From: Gemmatimonadaceae bacterium
GTDB lineage: Bacteria; Gemmatimonadota; Gemmatimonadetes; Gemmatimonadales; Gemmatimonadaceae
DNA length: 64,000 bases
NCBI GenBank assembly: GCA_019752115.1
Contig: JAIEMN010000045.1
Location: 1 to 64,000, forward strand
Direction: 5' to 3'
Below the pieces are notes generated by a model. That model had not been told where the DNA came from. It did no database searches and saw only the letters and a list, made by a program, of their open reading frames with translations. The position numbers and the translations under genes are program-made. Positions 22,289 to 31,250 of the stretch are shown one piece after another; position 1 is the stretch's first letter, and each line of letters opens with the position of its first letter.

Positions 22289-24022
22289 ATGCCGACCCCC
22301 CGTCGACCCCTCAGTGCCGCGGCGTGCGCCGCCCTCCGGCCGCTGTGCCGTGAGCACGACGGGGCGACCACCGCGGCCAAGCTGGCGTTGCTCCGGGCCA
22401 TCGCCCGGCGCGGGGTCCGGCTCCGCAGCTACCGAGCGCTCGATGCGCTCCAGGAGGATCTGCTCTTTCTCTGCGCGTTTCCCGACTCGATCGCCGTGCG
22501 CGACGCCGCGCGGGGCGCGCTTCGGCGTATCGAGCCGGCGCTGCGCGCGCTGTCGCCCCGCCAGCGGGCCCTCGCCAACGACAGCGGCATGGCCGGTAGC
22601 GTGAGCGCGTATTCGCCGACCGCCGAGATCGCGCACTGGATCACCGCGCGCTGGCCGCGCGCGGCCGAATTGGACTGGGCGGCCATCGACGACACGAGTG
22701 CGATCGATGCGATGATCCGCCCGTTGCTGCATCCCGCGGAAGACGACGGCTTTGAAAGCGGCGAGTTCAGCACGCGGGCGTGGATGGATGGCGAACGCGA
22801 TCGCCGCCAGGAGAGCGCCCTCGCCTGGCTCATGGCCAGCGCCGCAGCCGCGCCTCCAGCGGCATACGCGGCGTTCCGGGCGCAGTACGATCTTCAGCCA
22901 CCGCCGGTGCGCTGGTCGTTGCGGCAATCGGAGGGGTCGGTCACGCACAACGCGCTCACGGAGCCGACCGTGGTCCCGCGCCGCGCGATGCGCCGTGTGA
23001 CGGGCGATCCGATCGCCGGCATCGCCACGCCACTGCCGGATATCGAGTTGCTCAGCGAGCCACGCGCGCGTGCGGTGATCGACGTGGCGCGTGCGGTGCT
23101 CGCCGCCCGCTGCCGCGAAGTGTACGCCTTCTCGCACGCGAACCCGGCGGAAGTGTGGTGGTGTTCGCTGGGCGAGGGCGTGGCTCTGGCGGTGTTGGGG
23201 GTGCGCCCGGAACGGCGGCTCAGCCTCGAATCGAACTACGGCTACGTGCTGTTCTCGAACACCGTGCCGGTGGGCTATGGCGGCGTGACGCCGCTGTGGC
23301 ATCAGGCGAACACGGGGCTCAACATCTTCGCGCCCTTCCGCGGATCGGAGGCGGCGTTCCTGTGGCAGCAGACGCTGCGGGCGTTCCACACGCTGTTTGG
23401 CGTCACGCGCTTTGTCGTGGACGCGGTGCAGTTCGGCGAGGAGAACGACGAAGCGATCGCGAGTGGCGCGTACTGGTTCTATTGGCGCCTGGGGTTCCGC
23501 CCGTACGAGCCGGCGTTACGTGAGCGCGCCGAGCGTGAGGCGGCGCGGCTGGCGCGCGCGAAGGTGAAGAAGTCATCGGCCGCCACGCTGCGCGCACTGG
23601 CACATGGCACGATGCAGCTCGTCCTCCCCGGCGGCGACGCGTACCCGTACTTCCCGGAACCGTGGCTCGCGCGGTGCGCGCACGGGGCGGCGCAGCTGCT
23701 GGAGCGGACGCACCCGCATGATCACCGCGCGGCGGCCAGGGAGATCGCGGAGGCGCTGGCACGTGCGCTGGGGCTGCCGGCGGCGGATCCGTTTGCGGGG
23801 TTCAGTGCGGCGGAGCGGGAGGGATTTGTACGGTTGGCGCCGTTGGTGCGGCTGGGGGGCGCCGTGCCGCGGTCAACGCGAGGGCGAATCGCGATGCTCC
23901 AAACGCTTCGCGCCAAAAGCGGTGCCACGGAGCAGCCGTTTGTGGCGGCGGCGATGGCATCGCCGATGCTCGCTTGCTTGTATGCGTTTGCGCGCGACTG
24001 GACGGTGGGGCGGGGATCCTAG
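22289..24022 (+). CDS. Unknown protein with GNAT-like C-terminal half
   Basis: I do not recognise this 577-residue protein as a whole. The N-terminal ~200 residues are helical and charged (AALRPLCREHDGATTAAKLA, ERDRRQESALAWLMASAAAA). Residues ~265-420 contain YGYVLFSNTVPVGYGGVTPL, ANTGLNIFAPFRGSEAAFLW and SGAYWFYWRLGFRPYEPALR; that order resembles a GNAT-type acyltransferase core. No signal peptide or membrane helix is present, so it is probably cytosolic. A TACTGT hexamer six bases before the ATG suggests leaderless transcription. It is divergent from the ArsR gene and convergent with the nuclease-helicase. Confidence 0.75.
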   Translation: MPTPRRPLSAAACAALRPLCREHDGATTAAKLALLRAIARRGVRLRSYRALDALQEDLLFLCAFPDSIAVRDAARGALRRIEPALRALSPRQRALANDSGMAGSVSAYSPTAEIAHWITARWPRAAELDWAAIDDTSAIDAMIRPLLHPAEDDGFESGEFSTRAWMDGERDRRQESALAWLMASAAAAPPAAYAAFRAQYDLQPPPVRWSLRQSEGSVTHNALTEPTVVPRRAMRRVTGDPIAGIATPLPDIELLSEPRARAVIDVARAVLAARCREVYAFSHANPAEVWWCSLGEGVALAVLGVRPERRLSLESNYGYVLFSNTVPVGYGGVTPLWHQANTGLNIFAPFRGSEAAFLWQQTLRAFHTLFGVTRFVVDAVQFGEENDEAIASGAYWFYWRLGFRPYEPALRERAEREAARLARAKVKKSSAATLRALAHGTMQLVLPGGDAYPYFPEPWLARCAHGAAQLLERTHPHDHRAAAREIAEALARALGLPAADPFAGFSAAEREGFVRLAPLVRLGGAVPRSTRGRIAMLQTLRAKSGATEQPFVAAAMASPMLACLYAFARDWTVGRGS

Positions 24023-24037
24023 AACGCCTTGTCGCGC

Positions 24038-25972
24038 CTACTCCTCTCGACGCTCCAGGAGCTCGGTCATGCCCGAGTCCACGAGGTATCGGTAGGTCTC
24101 GTTGAGGCACTCGAGTGGCGGGACGTATACCACCGTGGCGTCGCGACCGCGTGTGAGGAGCACGCGATATGCGTTCAGCCGAAGCTGAAACGCATCACGT
24201 ACCAGTGATCGCTGACGATATCCGCTAGCGCGCGCGTTGGACCAGAGGCCATCGTGACGGATGAAGTCCGTGCCCCACGCGAGCAGCGCGGCGTCTAGCT
24301 CAAGGCCCTGTGCGCCAAACTCGGTGACACAGGTCTCCAGGCGACGACAGCTGTGCCCACCGTAATCCCGCTCATGGTCGCCATACCACGGCCCCATCTT
24401 GACCCGCTTGGTGGACTGAAAGTCGTTGGGAACGCCGAATGCGGCCAGGTCCCGATCTTTCGAGGAAGCGATCATGCCAAAGCGGGCGTTGCGATCTTCT
24501 CCATATCGATCACGCAGATAGCGCTTGGCAACATCAAGCGATCGCGTGATGCGCAGGTGAAGTCCATCGGCATTCAAGCGGTGAGCGATGGGTGCTAACT
24601 GTGCCGCCTCCACGCCGTCGAGCAGCTGCGCCACATAGCGGTGCAGGTCCTTTGCTTGATGAAAGCGAAGCTCTGTGTCGAGGTTCAGCGCCGGCGTGAG
24701 TTCAAATTCGACCGTGCCGCTACGAAACAGTCCGGCGACGGCGGGTGGCGCATGAATGGTCCACTCGTTCGACTTCGAGGATCCCTCCACCGCGATGCGC
24801 CACTGCGCCAGGCCGGCCTCCTCGCCAACGTGAATCTCTTGGCCGCTGCCGATGAGTCCTACGACGACACACCAGTCTGGTATGCGATCCGCGAAGGTAA
24901 TGAATTCCTCTGGCTCGCTTCGTGCCGCGTCATTCTTGTGTGACGCGCGCATCTTGTCGCGGTCATACGCACGTTGCGCCTCATCGAAAATCAGCACGTG
25001 CTCTGGCGGTATGGGCGAGCGCGCTGACGAGTAGCGCTTGACGTACTCCTTCACGCCGCGCACGAACGTTTTGCCGTCACCGCCCGCGCTTTTCATTTCG
25101 TATTGCAGCACCTCGACCAACGGGCCGTTTCCACTGAGATAGACGGCTGGCGCGGACGGCTTCGCGTTCCCGCGGTCCACTGCGAGATCATCGAGAAAGC
25201 GGGCGTGCACCGTTTGCAGGCCCACGAGTGTCTTCCCCGCCCCTGGAACCCCCGTCAGCAGGATCAGGTGTCGAGACTTGGTCGCCGCTGCCAAGTGGAT
25301 CAGTCGCGTGATCTCCTCGAGCGCCGGCTTGGTTGCCGCGTGCGCACGAGAGATCGTGCGCAACGTACCGGAGGCCATCAATTCACGCGCCGCTTCCACA
25401 ATGGTCGGTAACGGGCAATAAGCCTCTTCCGACAGGAAGGCTTGTCGGTTGATAACGGGCTCCCGTCGTGCGCGAGTAATCTCTGCGACTAGGTCGTCCA
25501 GCGCATCGGGGCCGGCTACATGCACGCCATCGATTTGGTGCTGATAGCCGCGCGCGCGTGTGGGTACCAGCACCGGCACGACGTCCCGATTCGCGCACTC
25601 GCGGTGATAGTTGCGTAGATCACGGGCGTACGCGGCCGCCTGATCCAGATCCGCCTGGGAAGGCGACAGCTTTCCCTTGAGCTCAACGACCATCACTCCG
25701 GCGCCCACGAGCAGAATCACATCGGGACGACGGGACTCCATCGGCAGCTCATACTCGAGAATCGCCGAATACTGTCGTGCCAGCTCGTCGCGAATCAGCA
25801 CTTCCGACACCTCAGCCTGCAAGGGCGGAATAGAATCTGCCCAGGCGCGCCGCTGCTCTTCCGATGCATCCACGACAAATTCTGCGAGCCGTTCACGGAT
25901 CGTGCGGGGTGGAGCTTCCCGGAATTCCGCGAAGGAGGACTCCCAACCGGAGGCAGGTCGATTCGATTTCAT
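24038..25972 (-). CDS. PD-(D/E)XK nuclease and DUF2075 helicase fusion, candidate defence protein
   Basis: The 644 residues combine an N-terminal restriction-type nuclease fold (RPDVILL with Asp84 and VVELKGK with Glu97-x-Lys99) and a DUF2075 P-loop helicase-like domain. Walker A is GVPGAGKT (241-248), the DEAQ box is 330-333, and C-terminal helicase motifs include TEFGAQGLELDAALLAWG and LLTRGRD. Proteins of this build occur in phage-defence settings, but no partner gene is visible here. The base composition looks less G+C-rich than its neighbours and the codon choice is more mixed, suggesting transfer. It ends 15 bases from the convergent upstream gene. Confidence 0.85.
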   Translation of the reverse strand: MKSNRPASGWESSFAEFREAPPRTIRERLAEFVVDASEEQRRAWADSIPPLQAEVSEVLIRDELARQYSAILEYELPMESRRPDVILLVGAGVMVVELKGKLSPSQADLDQAAAYARDLRNYHRECANRDVVPVLVPTRARGYQHQIDGVHVAGPDALDDLVAEITRARREPVINRQAFLSEEAYCPLPTIVEAARELMASGTLRTISRAHAATKPALEEITRLIHLAAATKSRHLILLTGVPGAGKTLVGLQTVHARFLDDLAVDRGNAKPSAPAVYLSGNGPLVEVLQYEMKSAGGDGKTFVRGVKEYVKRYSSARSPIPPEHVLIFDEAQRAYDRDKMRASHKNDAARSEPEEFITFADRIPDWCVVVGLIGSGQEIHVGEEAGLAQWRIAVEGSSKSNEWTIHAPPAVAGLFRSGTVEFELTPALNLDTELRFHQAKDLHRYVAQLLDGVEAAQLAPIAHRLNADGLHLRITRSLDVAKRYLRDRYGEDRNARFGMIASSKDRDLAAFGVPNDFQSTKRVKMGPWYGDHERDYGGHSCRRLETCVTEFGAQGLELDAALLAWGTDFIRHDGLWSNARASGYRQRSLVRDAFQLRLNAYRVLLTRGRDATVVYVPPLECLNETYRYLVDSGMTELLERREE

Positions 25973-26300
25973 TCGATGTCGGCTGACGAGGCAGTGGACG
26001 GCGTCACATTCACCGGCGCGACGGTTAGCCGACCGCGCCGAGAGTCGATTTTCTCCGAAACTAGCGCGTGTTCAGAACCGCGGCGAAGTAGGGACGAAAT
26101 CCCTCCCTGCGGTACCCCGACTCTCTGGTCTGATCGCGCCGGCGCTGCCCTCGTTCGCGGGGAACTCCCACGTGCACGCCCGGATGAAGCCGCGATCGAG
26201 CGCTCGCCGTTTGCGCGCGCCTTTCTGGATGGGTTCGCCAAATAGGTCGCACCGCGTGCACAATACGGAGTCCCGCCTCTTCACCTCATCTGGTCGTTCG
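25973..26300. other. 328-base stretch without a supported gene
   Basis: Open frames exist on both strands (25976-26245 plus, 25969-26241 minus), but their products are low-complexity, Arg/Ser/Ala-rich and unlike any family I know. The stretch contains the upstream regions of the nuclease-helicase and DUF4256 genes. I see no clear promoter or repeat. Confidence 0.5.
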
Positions 26301-26846
26301 ATGAAAGCCGCTGAGAAGACTGCCCTGCTGGCTACGCTGCGCGCCCGCTTCGACACGCACGCGGCCCGACACAAGGGCATCACCTGGGAGCAGGTGCACG
26401 CACGCCTCGAGGCGAGCAAGACCGCGCTCGATGTGCTCAAGGCGATGGAGGACACCGGCGGTGAGCCGGATGTGATTGCCTGCGATGCCAAGAGCGGGGC
26501 CGTCACGTTCTGCGATTGCTCGGCGGAAAGCCCGAGTGGTCGCCGCAGTCTGTGCTACGATCAGGAGGCGCTCGACGCACGCAAGGAAGCGAAGCCGGTG
26601 GGGAGTGCCGTGGGGATGGCCGCCGCGATGGGTGTGCAGCTGCTGGATGAAGCGCAGTACGCGGCGCTGCAGCAGCTCGGGTCATTCGATCTCAAGACAT
26701 CGAGTTGGCTGCTGACGCCGCCCGCAGTGCGGAAACTCGGTGGATCGATCTTTGGTGATCGGCGCTATGGGCGGGTCTTTACGTACCATAATGGGGCCCA
26801 GTCGTACTATGCCGCGCGCGGTTGGCGGGGGCAGTTGGTCGTGTAG
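26301..26846 (+). CDS. DUF4256 family protein
   Basis: The 181-residue soluble protein matches DUF4256 in LRARFDTHAARHKGITWEQV, MEDTGGEPDVIACD, FCDCSAESPSGRRSLCYD, LLDEAQYAALQQLGSFDLKT and VFTYHNGAQSYYAARGWRG. It is close to the usual family length of about 185. The conserved cysteines (FCDCSAE, SLCYD) might bind metal, but no activity is established. ATG at 26301 gives the standard N-terminus (MKAAEKTALLATLRARF). Confidence 0.9.
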   Translation: MKAAEKTALLATLRARFDTHAARHKGITWEQVHARLEASKTALDVLKAMEDTGGEPDVIACDAKSGAVTFCDCSAESPSGRRSLCYDQEALDARKEAKPVGSAVGMAAAMGVQLLDEAQYAALQQLGSFDLKTSSWLLTPPAVRKLGGSIFGDRRYGRVFTYHNGAQSYYAARGWRGQLVV

Positions 26847-26998
26847 ACGCCAGGAAGCGAGGACACCGTCGGGCCGTGGTGCTCTCGCGGCGGGCATTCG
26901 TGTCGTGCATTTCACGAAAATGTGCGAACGCGTCGTTCGGCATTCGCGTATAGTCGAGGCTGCTGTAGAGTTTCCTGCCTCCTTCCGTGCGAGCGACG

Positions 26999-28546
26999 AT
27001 GCCGCCACGAAAGCCCGACGATGGGCTTCCTGCCGAGCTGTCCCAGTCCCTGGCGTCCATTCTTGCGGCGCTCCCGACGCAACTCGCGGTCCTTCGACCC
27101 GACGGGCGATATCTGTACGTCACACCGAGTGCGATCGGTGATCCCGAAGTGCGGCAGTGGATCGTCGGCAAGACCGATGCGGAATACGGGCATCGGCGCG
27201 GACTGCCCGTCGATGTCGCGGTTCGACGCCTGAATGCCGTGCGACGGGTCGCGCGCACCGGCGAGCCCTGCTCCTTCGACGAAAGCTTCACCGCCCGCAG
27301 CGGGGAGACGCGCCACTACCGCCGGATGCTGCTGCCGTCCTTTGCGTCAGATGGCGAGGTCGAGTACGTGCTGGGTTTCGGCACCGACATCACGGAGCAG
27401 CGGCACGCCGAGCTGGCGCAGGAACAGTCGCAGCGCATGGAGTCGGTCGGGCGACTGGCCGCCGGACTGTCCCACGATTTCAACAATCTGCTGACGGTGA
27501 TCGGCAGCATCTGCGACAACCTCCGGGAGACGCTGCCCGCCGGCGACGCCCAGACTGATGTGCGGACGATGCGCGATGCCGTGGACCGTGCCGCCCAGCT
27601 CACGCGGCAGCTGCTGACGTTCAGTCGTCAGACCCCCACGGCGCGCCGCTTCGTGTGCGTGCACGAGCTGCTGCGCGGCATGACGCCGATGCTGCAGCGA
27701 CTGCTGGGTGAGCAGATTCGCATTGATCTGCAGTTGGACGCCACGCGCACGGTGGTGAAGATCGATGACGGGCAGCTGTCGCAGGTCATCGTGAATCTGG
27801 CCACGAACGCGCGTGATGCCATGCGCGGGCGTGGCACGCTCGTCGTGGCCACGCGGAATCCCGCATGGGTGGCCGGTGGCACCGTGGACGCCTTGACGGA
27901 TCTCGAGCTGACGGTGCGCGATACCGGCGCCGGCATGAGCCCGTCGATCATGGCGCGCATCTTCGAGCCGTACTTCACCACGAATGCGGAACGGAGTGGC
28001 TTTGGTCTCGGGCTCGCGACCGTCTACGCCATCGTGAATAGCAATGGTGGAACGATCGGCGTGACCTCGCAGCTCGACCACGGCACGGTCTTCACGATTC
28101 ACTTGCCGGCCGCGGCCGAGCCGCCGTCTCCCACCACCGTGGAACGCCCGAACATTGCGCGCGCCATCACGCGTGTCGAAACCCTGCTCGTCGTTGACGA
28201 CGATCTGGGCGTTCGCGTCTACGTGGCGCGCGGGTTGCGACGCGCCGGCTACACGGTGCTCGAGGCCTCTGGCGTGGACGATGCCCTGCATCTGGTGCGC
28301 GCACACGAGGGACCGCTGCATGCGGTGATCTCGGACATCACGCTCGCGGACGGCGACGGCCATGATCTGGTGGCGCAGTTGCGCACCCTCCGCACCCCGC
28401 TCCCGGCGGTACTGATGAGTGGCTACCTGACGCCGGAGGAGACCGCAACGGTGCAGGACTCGGTGCTGCTGATGGCGAAGCCATTCGGATCGGCCGAGCT
28501 CCTGGCGGCATTGGAGCGGATCTGGGAGTCGGCTGTGGCAGGCTGA
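26999..28546 (+). CDS. Hybrid PAS sensor histidine kinase with receiver domain
   Basis: The 515-residue protein has an N-terminal PAS-like domain (about 15-135: LPTQLAVLRPDGRYLYVTPSA in parts, ending YVLGFGTDITEQRHAE) and a HisKA domain with GLSHDFNNLLTVIG (phospho-His). The HATPase domain shows NLATNARDAM, DTGAGMS, and GFGLGLATVYAIV. A C-terminal receiver domain (about 390-510) has LLVVDDDLGVR, the acceptor Asp in ISDITLADGDG, and Lys in LMAKPFG. There are no transmembrane helices, so it senses a cytosolic cue. No DNA-binding regulator is adjacent. GTG at 26987 is an alternative start. Confidence 0.93.
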   Translation: MPPRKPDDGLPAELSQSLASILAALPTQLAVLRPDGRYLYVTPSAIGDPEVRQWIVGKTDAEYGHRRGLPVDVAVRRLNAVRRVARTGEPCSFDESFTARSGETRHYRRMLLPSFASDGEVEYVLGFGTDITEQRHAELAQEQSQRMESVGRLAAGLSHDFNNLLTVIGSICDNLRETLPAGDAQTDVRTMRDAVDRAAQLTRQLLTFSRQTPTARRFVCVHELLRGMTPMLQRLLGEQIRIDLQLDATRTVVKIDDGQLSQVIVNLATNARDAMRGRGTLVVATRNPAWVAGGTVDALTDLELTVRDTGAGMSPSIMARIFEPYFTTNAERSGFGLGLATVYAIVNSNGGTIGVTSQLDHGTVFTIHLPAAAEPPSPTTVERPNIARAITRVETLLVVDDDLGVRVYVARGLRRAGYTVLEASGVDDALHLVRAHEGPLHAVISDITLADGDGHDLVAQLRTLRTPLPAVLMSGYLTPEETATVQDSVLLMAKPFGSAELLAALERIWESAVAG

Positions 28547-28569
28547 GCGACCGAACGGCGGTCGGATCG

Positions 28570-28620
28570 CGGAGGTGAGGAATCCCTCCTTCCTGATGCC
28601 TGAGGGGTTCCTGACCTCCG
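28570..28620 (+). terminator. Imperfect hairpin between kinase and oxidase genes
   Basis: The arms 28570-28588 and 28602-28620 (CGGAGGTGAGGAATCCCTC against its near complement) form a ~19-bp stem with about three mismatches and a 13-base loop. There is no T-run. It probably separates the histidine kinase gene from the multicopper oxidase gene. Confidence 0.55.
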
Positions 28621-28641
28621 CCGTCCGAGGCAGTTTCGACC

Positions 28642-30567
28642 ATGCTTCCATTCCTCACTGCCGCTCTTCTCGCCGCCGCGCCTCCCGCCCTGCCGCGCGC
28701 CGGTCTCGAGGACTACCGCGTCCCCGCCGGCACGCGCGTCGGCGATACGCTGCGCGTCGCCTTCAACATCCAGGAAGTCGGCTGGCGCCCCGAAGGCGCC
28801 ACCGGCGCCGATCTGCCGGCGTACGCCTTCGTGGAGGTGGGCAAACCGGCACGCGTGCCGGGACCCTTGCTGCGCGCACCGTCGGGGACCGTGGTGCGCG
28901 TGACGCTGCGCAACACGCTCGGCGTGTCACTGATGGTCTTTGGGCTGCAGGATCATGCCGCCGGGAAAGGGACGGATTCGGTGGCGCTCGCGCCCAATGC
29001 GACGCGCACGGTCAGCTTCACCGTCACCGCCGCCGGATCGTACTACTACTATGCGCGCGTCCGGCCCGCGGTGCAGCATCCCACCGCACCGGTGCCCGAC
29101 GAATGGGCGAGTGGCGAGAAGCAGGAAGGGCCGCTCGTGGGCGCGCTTATCGTCGATGCGCGCGGGAGCACACCGCCGCGCGGCGAGCGGATCCTGCTCA
29201 TTACGCGATGGCTGGATGACGACGATCCGCGTGTGCACCACGATCCGTCGTTCAAGATGATGGTGAACGGCGCCAGCTGGCCGAACACCGAGCGCTTGCG
29301 TTACACGGTGGGCGACACGGTGCGTTGGCGCGTCATCAATGCCACCGCGGCGCAGCACCCGATGCATCTGCACGGCTTCTACTACATGGTGACGGCGCGC
29401 GGTGATGGCATGCTCGACACGCTGTACGCGCCCGGACAGGCACGTCGCGTTGTGACGGAGATGCTCCCCCTCAACGGCACGATGTCGCTGACGTGGGTGC
29501 CGGAGCGAGCGGGCAACTGGCTCTTCCACTGCCACCTCGTGCGGCACATGGCGTTGGTGCAGCAGATCGAGCCGCGCGCGCCCTCCCACGAGGCCCATGC
29601 GGCGGTGAACCACGCCGAAGAAAACATGGCGGGGTTGGTGATGGGGATTCACGTGGCGCCGCGACCCGGACGGACCGCGGCGGCGACGCTCGCGCTGGCG
29701 AGCGGGAAGAATCCGGGCGTGCCGGCGCGACGCACGATGCGCCTGGTGGCGACGCAGCGAGCCAATGTGTTCGGCACGCACGCCGGGCAGTCGTTCGTGC
29801 TGCAGCAGGGCGGGGCGGAGCCGGCGCGTGATTCGGTGCCGTTCCCCGGCTCGACGCTGGTGCTGCGCCGTGGCGAACCCACCGCCATCACCGTGGTGAA
29901 TCGCCTCGCGTCGCCACTCGCGGTGCACTGGCACGGCATGGAGATCGAAAGCTGGTTCGACGGTGTCGGCGGCTGGAGCGGTGCGGGCGCGAGCGTGCGC
30001 CCACCCATCGCCCCGGGCGACTCGTTCATCGTGCGTATGACCCCGCCGCGCGCCGGCACCTTCATCTATCACACGCATGATGAAGCGGGCAGCGAGCTGT
30101 CCACCGGCCTCTATGGGGCACTGATCGTCGAGGAGCCCGGCGCACCACGCGACACCACGCGCGATCACGTCATCGTGCTGGGCATGCTGGGGGCGCCGGG
30201 CGCCCATCTGCCCAGCATCAACGGCCGCACGGCGCCCGGGCCACTGATGCTCGCACCGGGCACACACCGCCTGCGGATCATCAGCATTCCGGTGGACGAG
30301 CAGCTCAACGTGGCCCTCGTGCGCGATTCCACCGTGCAGTCGTGGACGCTGCGCGCCGTGGATGGCGCCGATCTCCCCGCGGCGCAGCAGCGCACCGTGC
30401 GCGCCAGCAAAACGGTGAGCGCCGGGCAGACGTTCGATGTGGAGATCACCGTTCCCGCCAGCGCCCAGAACTTCGCGTTGCGACTCACGACGCGCTGGTA
30501 TCCGACCGATCCGCGTGGCGAGAAGGGCCCGATGGTCACCCTGTTGCCAATTCGGACGCAGCCATGA
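28642..30567 (+). CDS. Exported multicopper oxidase with duplicated, complementary halves
   Basis: The 641-residue protein has a signal peptide (about 1-18) and four cupredoxin-like domains. The N-half has a first domain without copper ligands (FGLQDH at 100-105, YYYYAR at 134-139 where HWHG and HxH would be) and a second with HPMHLHG (239-245) and HCHLVRHM (296-303), the usual C-terminal type 1/type 3 sites. The C-half has HWHG (429-432) and HTH (477-479), the usual N-terminal sites, followed by a ligand-free domain. All four motifs are present, but in swapped order. It probably oxidises metals or phenols outside the cytoplasm. It overlaps the next gene (ATGA). Confidence 0.9.
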   Translation: MLPFLTAALLAAAPPALPRAGLEDYRVPAGTRVGDTLRVAFNIQEVGWRPEGATGADLPAYAFVEVGKPARVPGPLLRAPSGTVVRVTLRNTLGVSLMVFGLQDHAAGKGTDSVALAPNATRTVSFTVTAAGSYYYYARVRPAVQHPTAPVPDEWASGEKQEGPLVGALIVDARGSTPPRGERILLITRWLDDDDPRVHHDPSFKMMVNGASWPNTERLRYTVGDTVRWRVINATAAQHPMHLHGFYYMVTARGDGMLDTLYAPGQARRVVTEMLPLNGTMSLTWVPERAGNWLFHCHLVRHMALVQQIEPRAPSHEAHAAVNHAEENMAGLVMGIHVAPRPGRTAAATLALASGKNPGVPARRTMRLVATQRANVFGTHAGQSFVLQQGGAEPARDSVPFPGSTLVLRRGEPTAITVVNRLASPLAVHWHGMEIESWFDGVGGWSGAGASVRPPIAPGDSFIVRMTPPRAGTFIYHTHDEAGSELSTGLYGALIVEEPGAPRDTTRDHVIVLGMLGAPGAHLPSINGRTAPGPLMLAPGTHRLRIISIPVDEQLNVALVRDSTVQSWTLRAVDGADLPAAQQRTVRASKTVSAGQTFDVEITVPASAQNFALRLTTRWYPTDPRGEKGPMVTLLPIRTQP

Positions 30568-31076
30568 CGCGACACCACACGGCGACCCTGACCGCACTCG
30601 TGGCCCTCTCCGCGGCGCTCGGCGTGGGCCAGACGGCAAGCGCGCAGGCCCCCATCGGCACCTGGGAGCTCGTCTCGCGCACCGACAGCTCCGCCGCCGG
30701 CGTGCAACCGGCGGATGGACCGCTCGGGTCAGACCCCATTGCGTGGATCAGCTATGACACGCGCGGGCATGTGCAGGCGCAGTTGATGGCGCGCGATCGC
30801 GCGAAGGCCGCCACGGCGGCCGCGCCGAGTGTCGCCGATCCGAATAACAGCGCCGCGAGTGGCGGCTACGACGCCTATTTCGGGACGTATACCTTCGACG
30901 CGAAAACGGGGACGGTCACCCACCACCTGATCGGCGCGCTCAGCGCCGGCGACATGGGGCGCACCCTCACGCGGCATGTGGTGCGCCGCGGTGATGAGAT
31001 GGTGATCTGGTTTGAGGCGAGACGCGGGGATGGAGCTGTCGTGACTCGACGGCTCCGGTGGCGGAAAATCGGGTGA
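30564..31076 (+). CDS. Exported lipocalin-like domain protein
   Basis: The 170-residue protein has a signal peptide (about 1-26, TASAQA). A Lipocalin_5-like beta-barrel follows: APIGTWELVSRTDSS, AWISYDTRGHVQAQLMARDR, YDAYFGTYTFDAKTGTVTHH and a final strand VVTRRLRWRK. Such proteins bind small hydrophobic ligands; the specificity is unknown. It is translationally coupled to the multicopper oxidase (ATGA), so a shared process is likely. The gene is followed by a long inverted repeat. Confidence 0.85.
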   Translation: MTRHHTATLTALVALSAALGVGQTASAQAPIGTWELVSRTDSSAAGVQPADGPLGSDPIAWISYDTRGHVQAQLMARDRAKAATAAAPSVADPNNSAASGGYDAYFGTYTFDAKTGTVTHHLIGALSAGDMGRTLTRHVVRRGDEMVIWFEARRGDGAVVTRRLRWRKIG

Positions 31077-31103
31077 AAAAAGGGAGAGCATTTTTTGGGG
31101 TGA

Positions 31104-31210
31104 AACCCTGAGAGTTCAGGGGGAAGAACGTCAGGGGGGAGAGCTCAGGACCGCAACGGCGGTCCTGAGCTCTCCCCCCTGACCTTCTACGCCCTGAGCT
31201 CTCGGGGGTT
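31104..31210. repeat. ~107-bp near-perfect inverted repeat between convergent genes
   Basis: The arms of about 52 bases pair closely around CAAC. The inner half (TCAGGGGGGAGAGCTCAGGA and its complement) is almost perfect, and the outer half (AACCCTGAGAGTTCAGGG) has a few mismatches. An A6...T6 stem lies just before it (31076-31096). It probably ends transcription of both the lipocalin-like and hydrolase genes. Confidence 0.85.
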
Positions 31211-31250
31211 ACCGACCTCCGATGTCAGGACATCTGACGTCGGAATCAGC

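Noticed and set aside
20737-22401. A single 554-residue minus-strand protein covering both the SRPBCC and ArsR regions
   Set aside because: Only the last 271 residues are protein-like. The upstream part is the wrong frame of the ArsR gene, and an ATGA overlap marks the true start at 21552.
25976-26245. Small overlapping open frames on both strands between the nuclease-helicase and DUF4256 genes
   Set aside because: Both products are low-complexity with no ribosome site or recognisable motif, so neither is supported.
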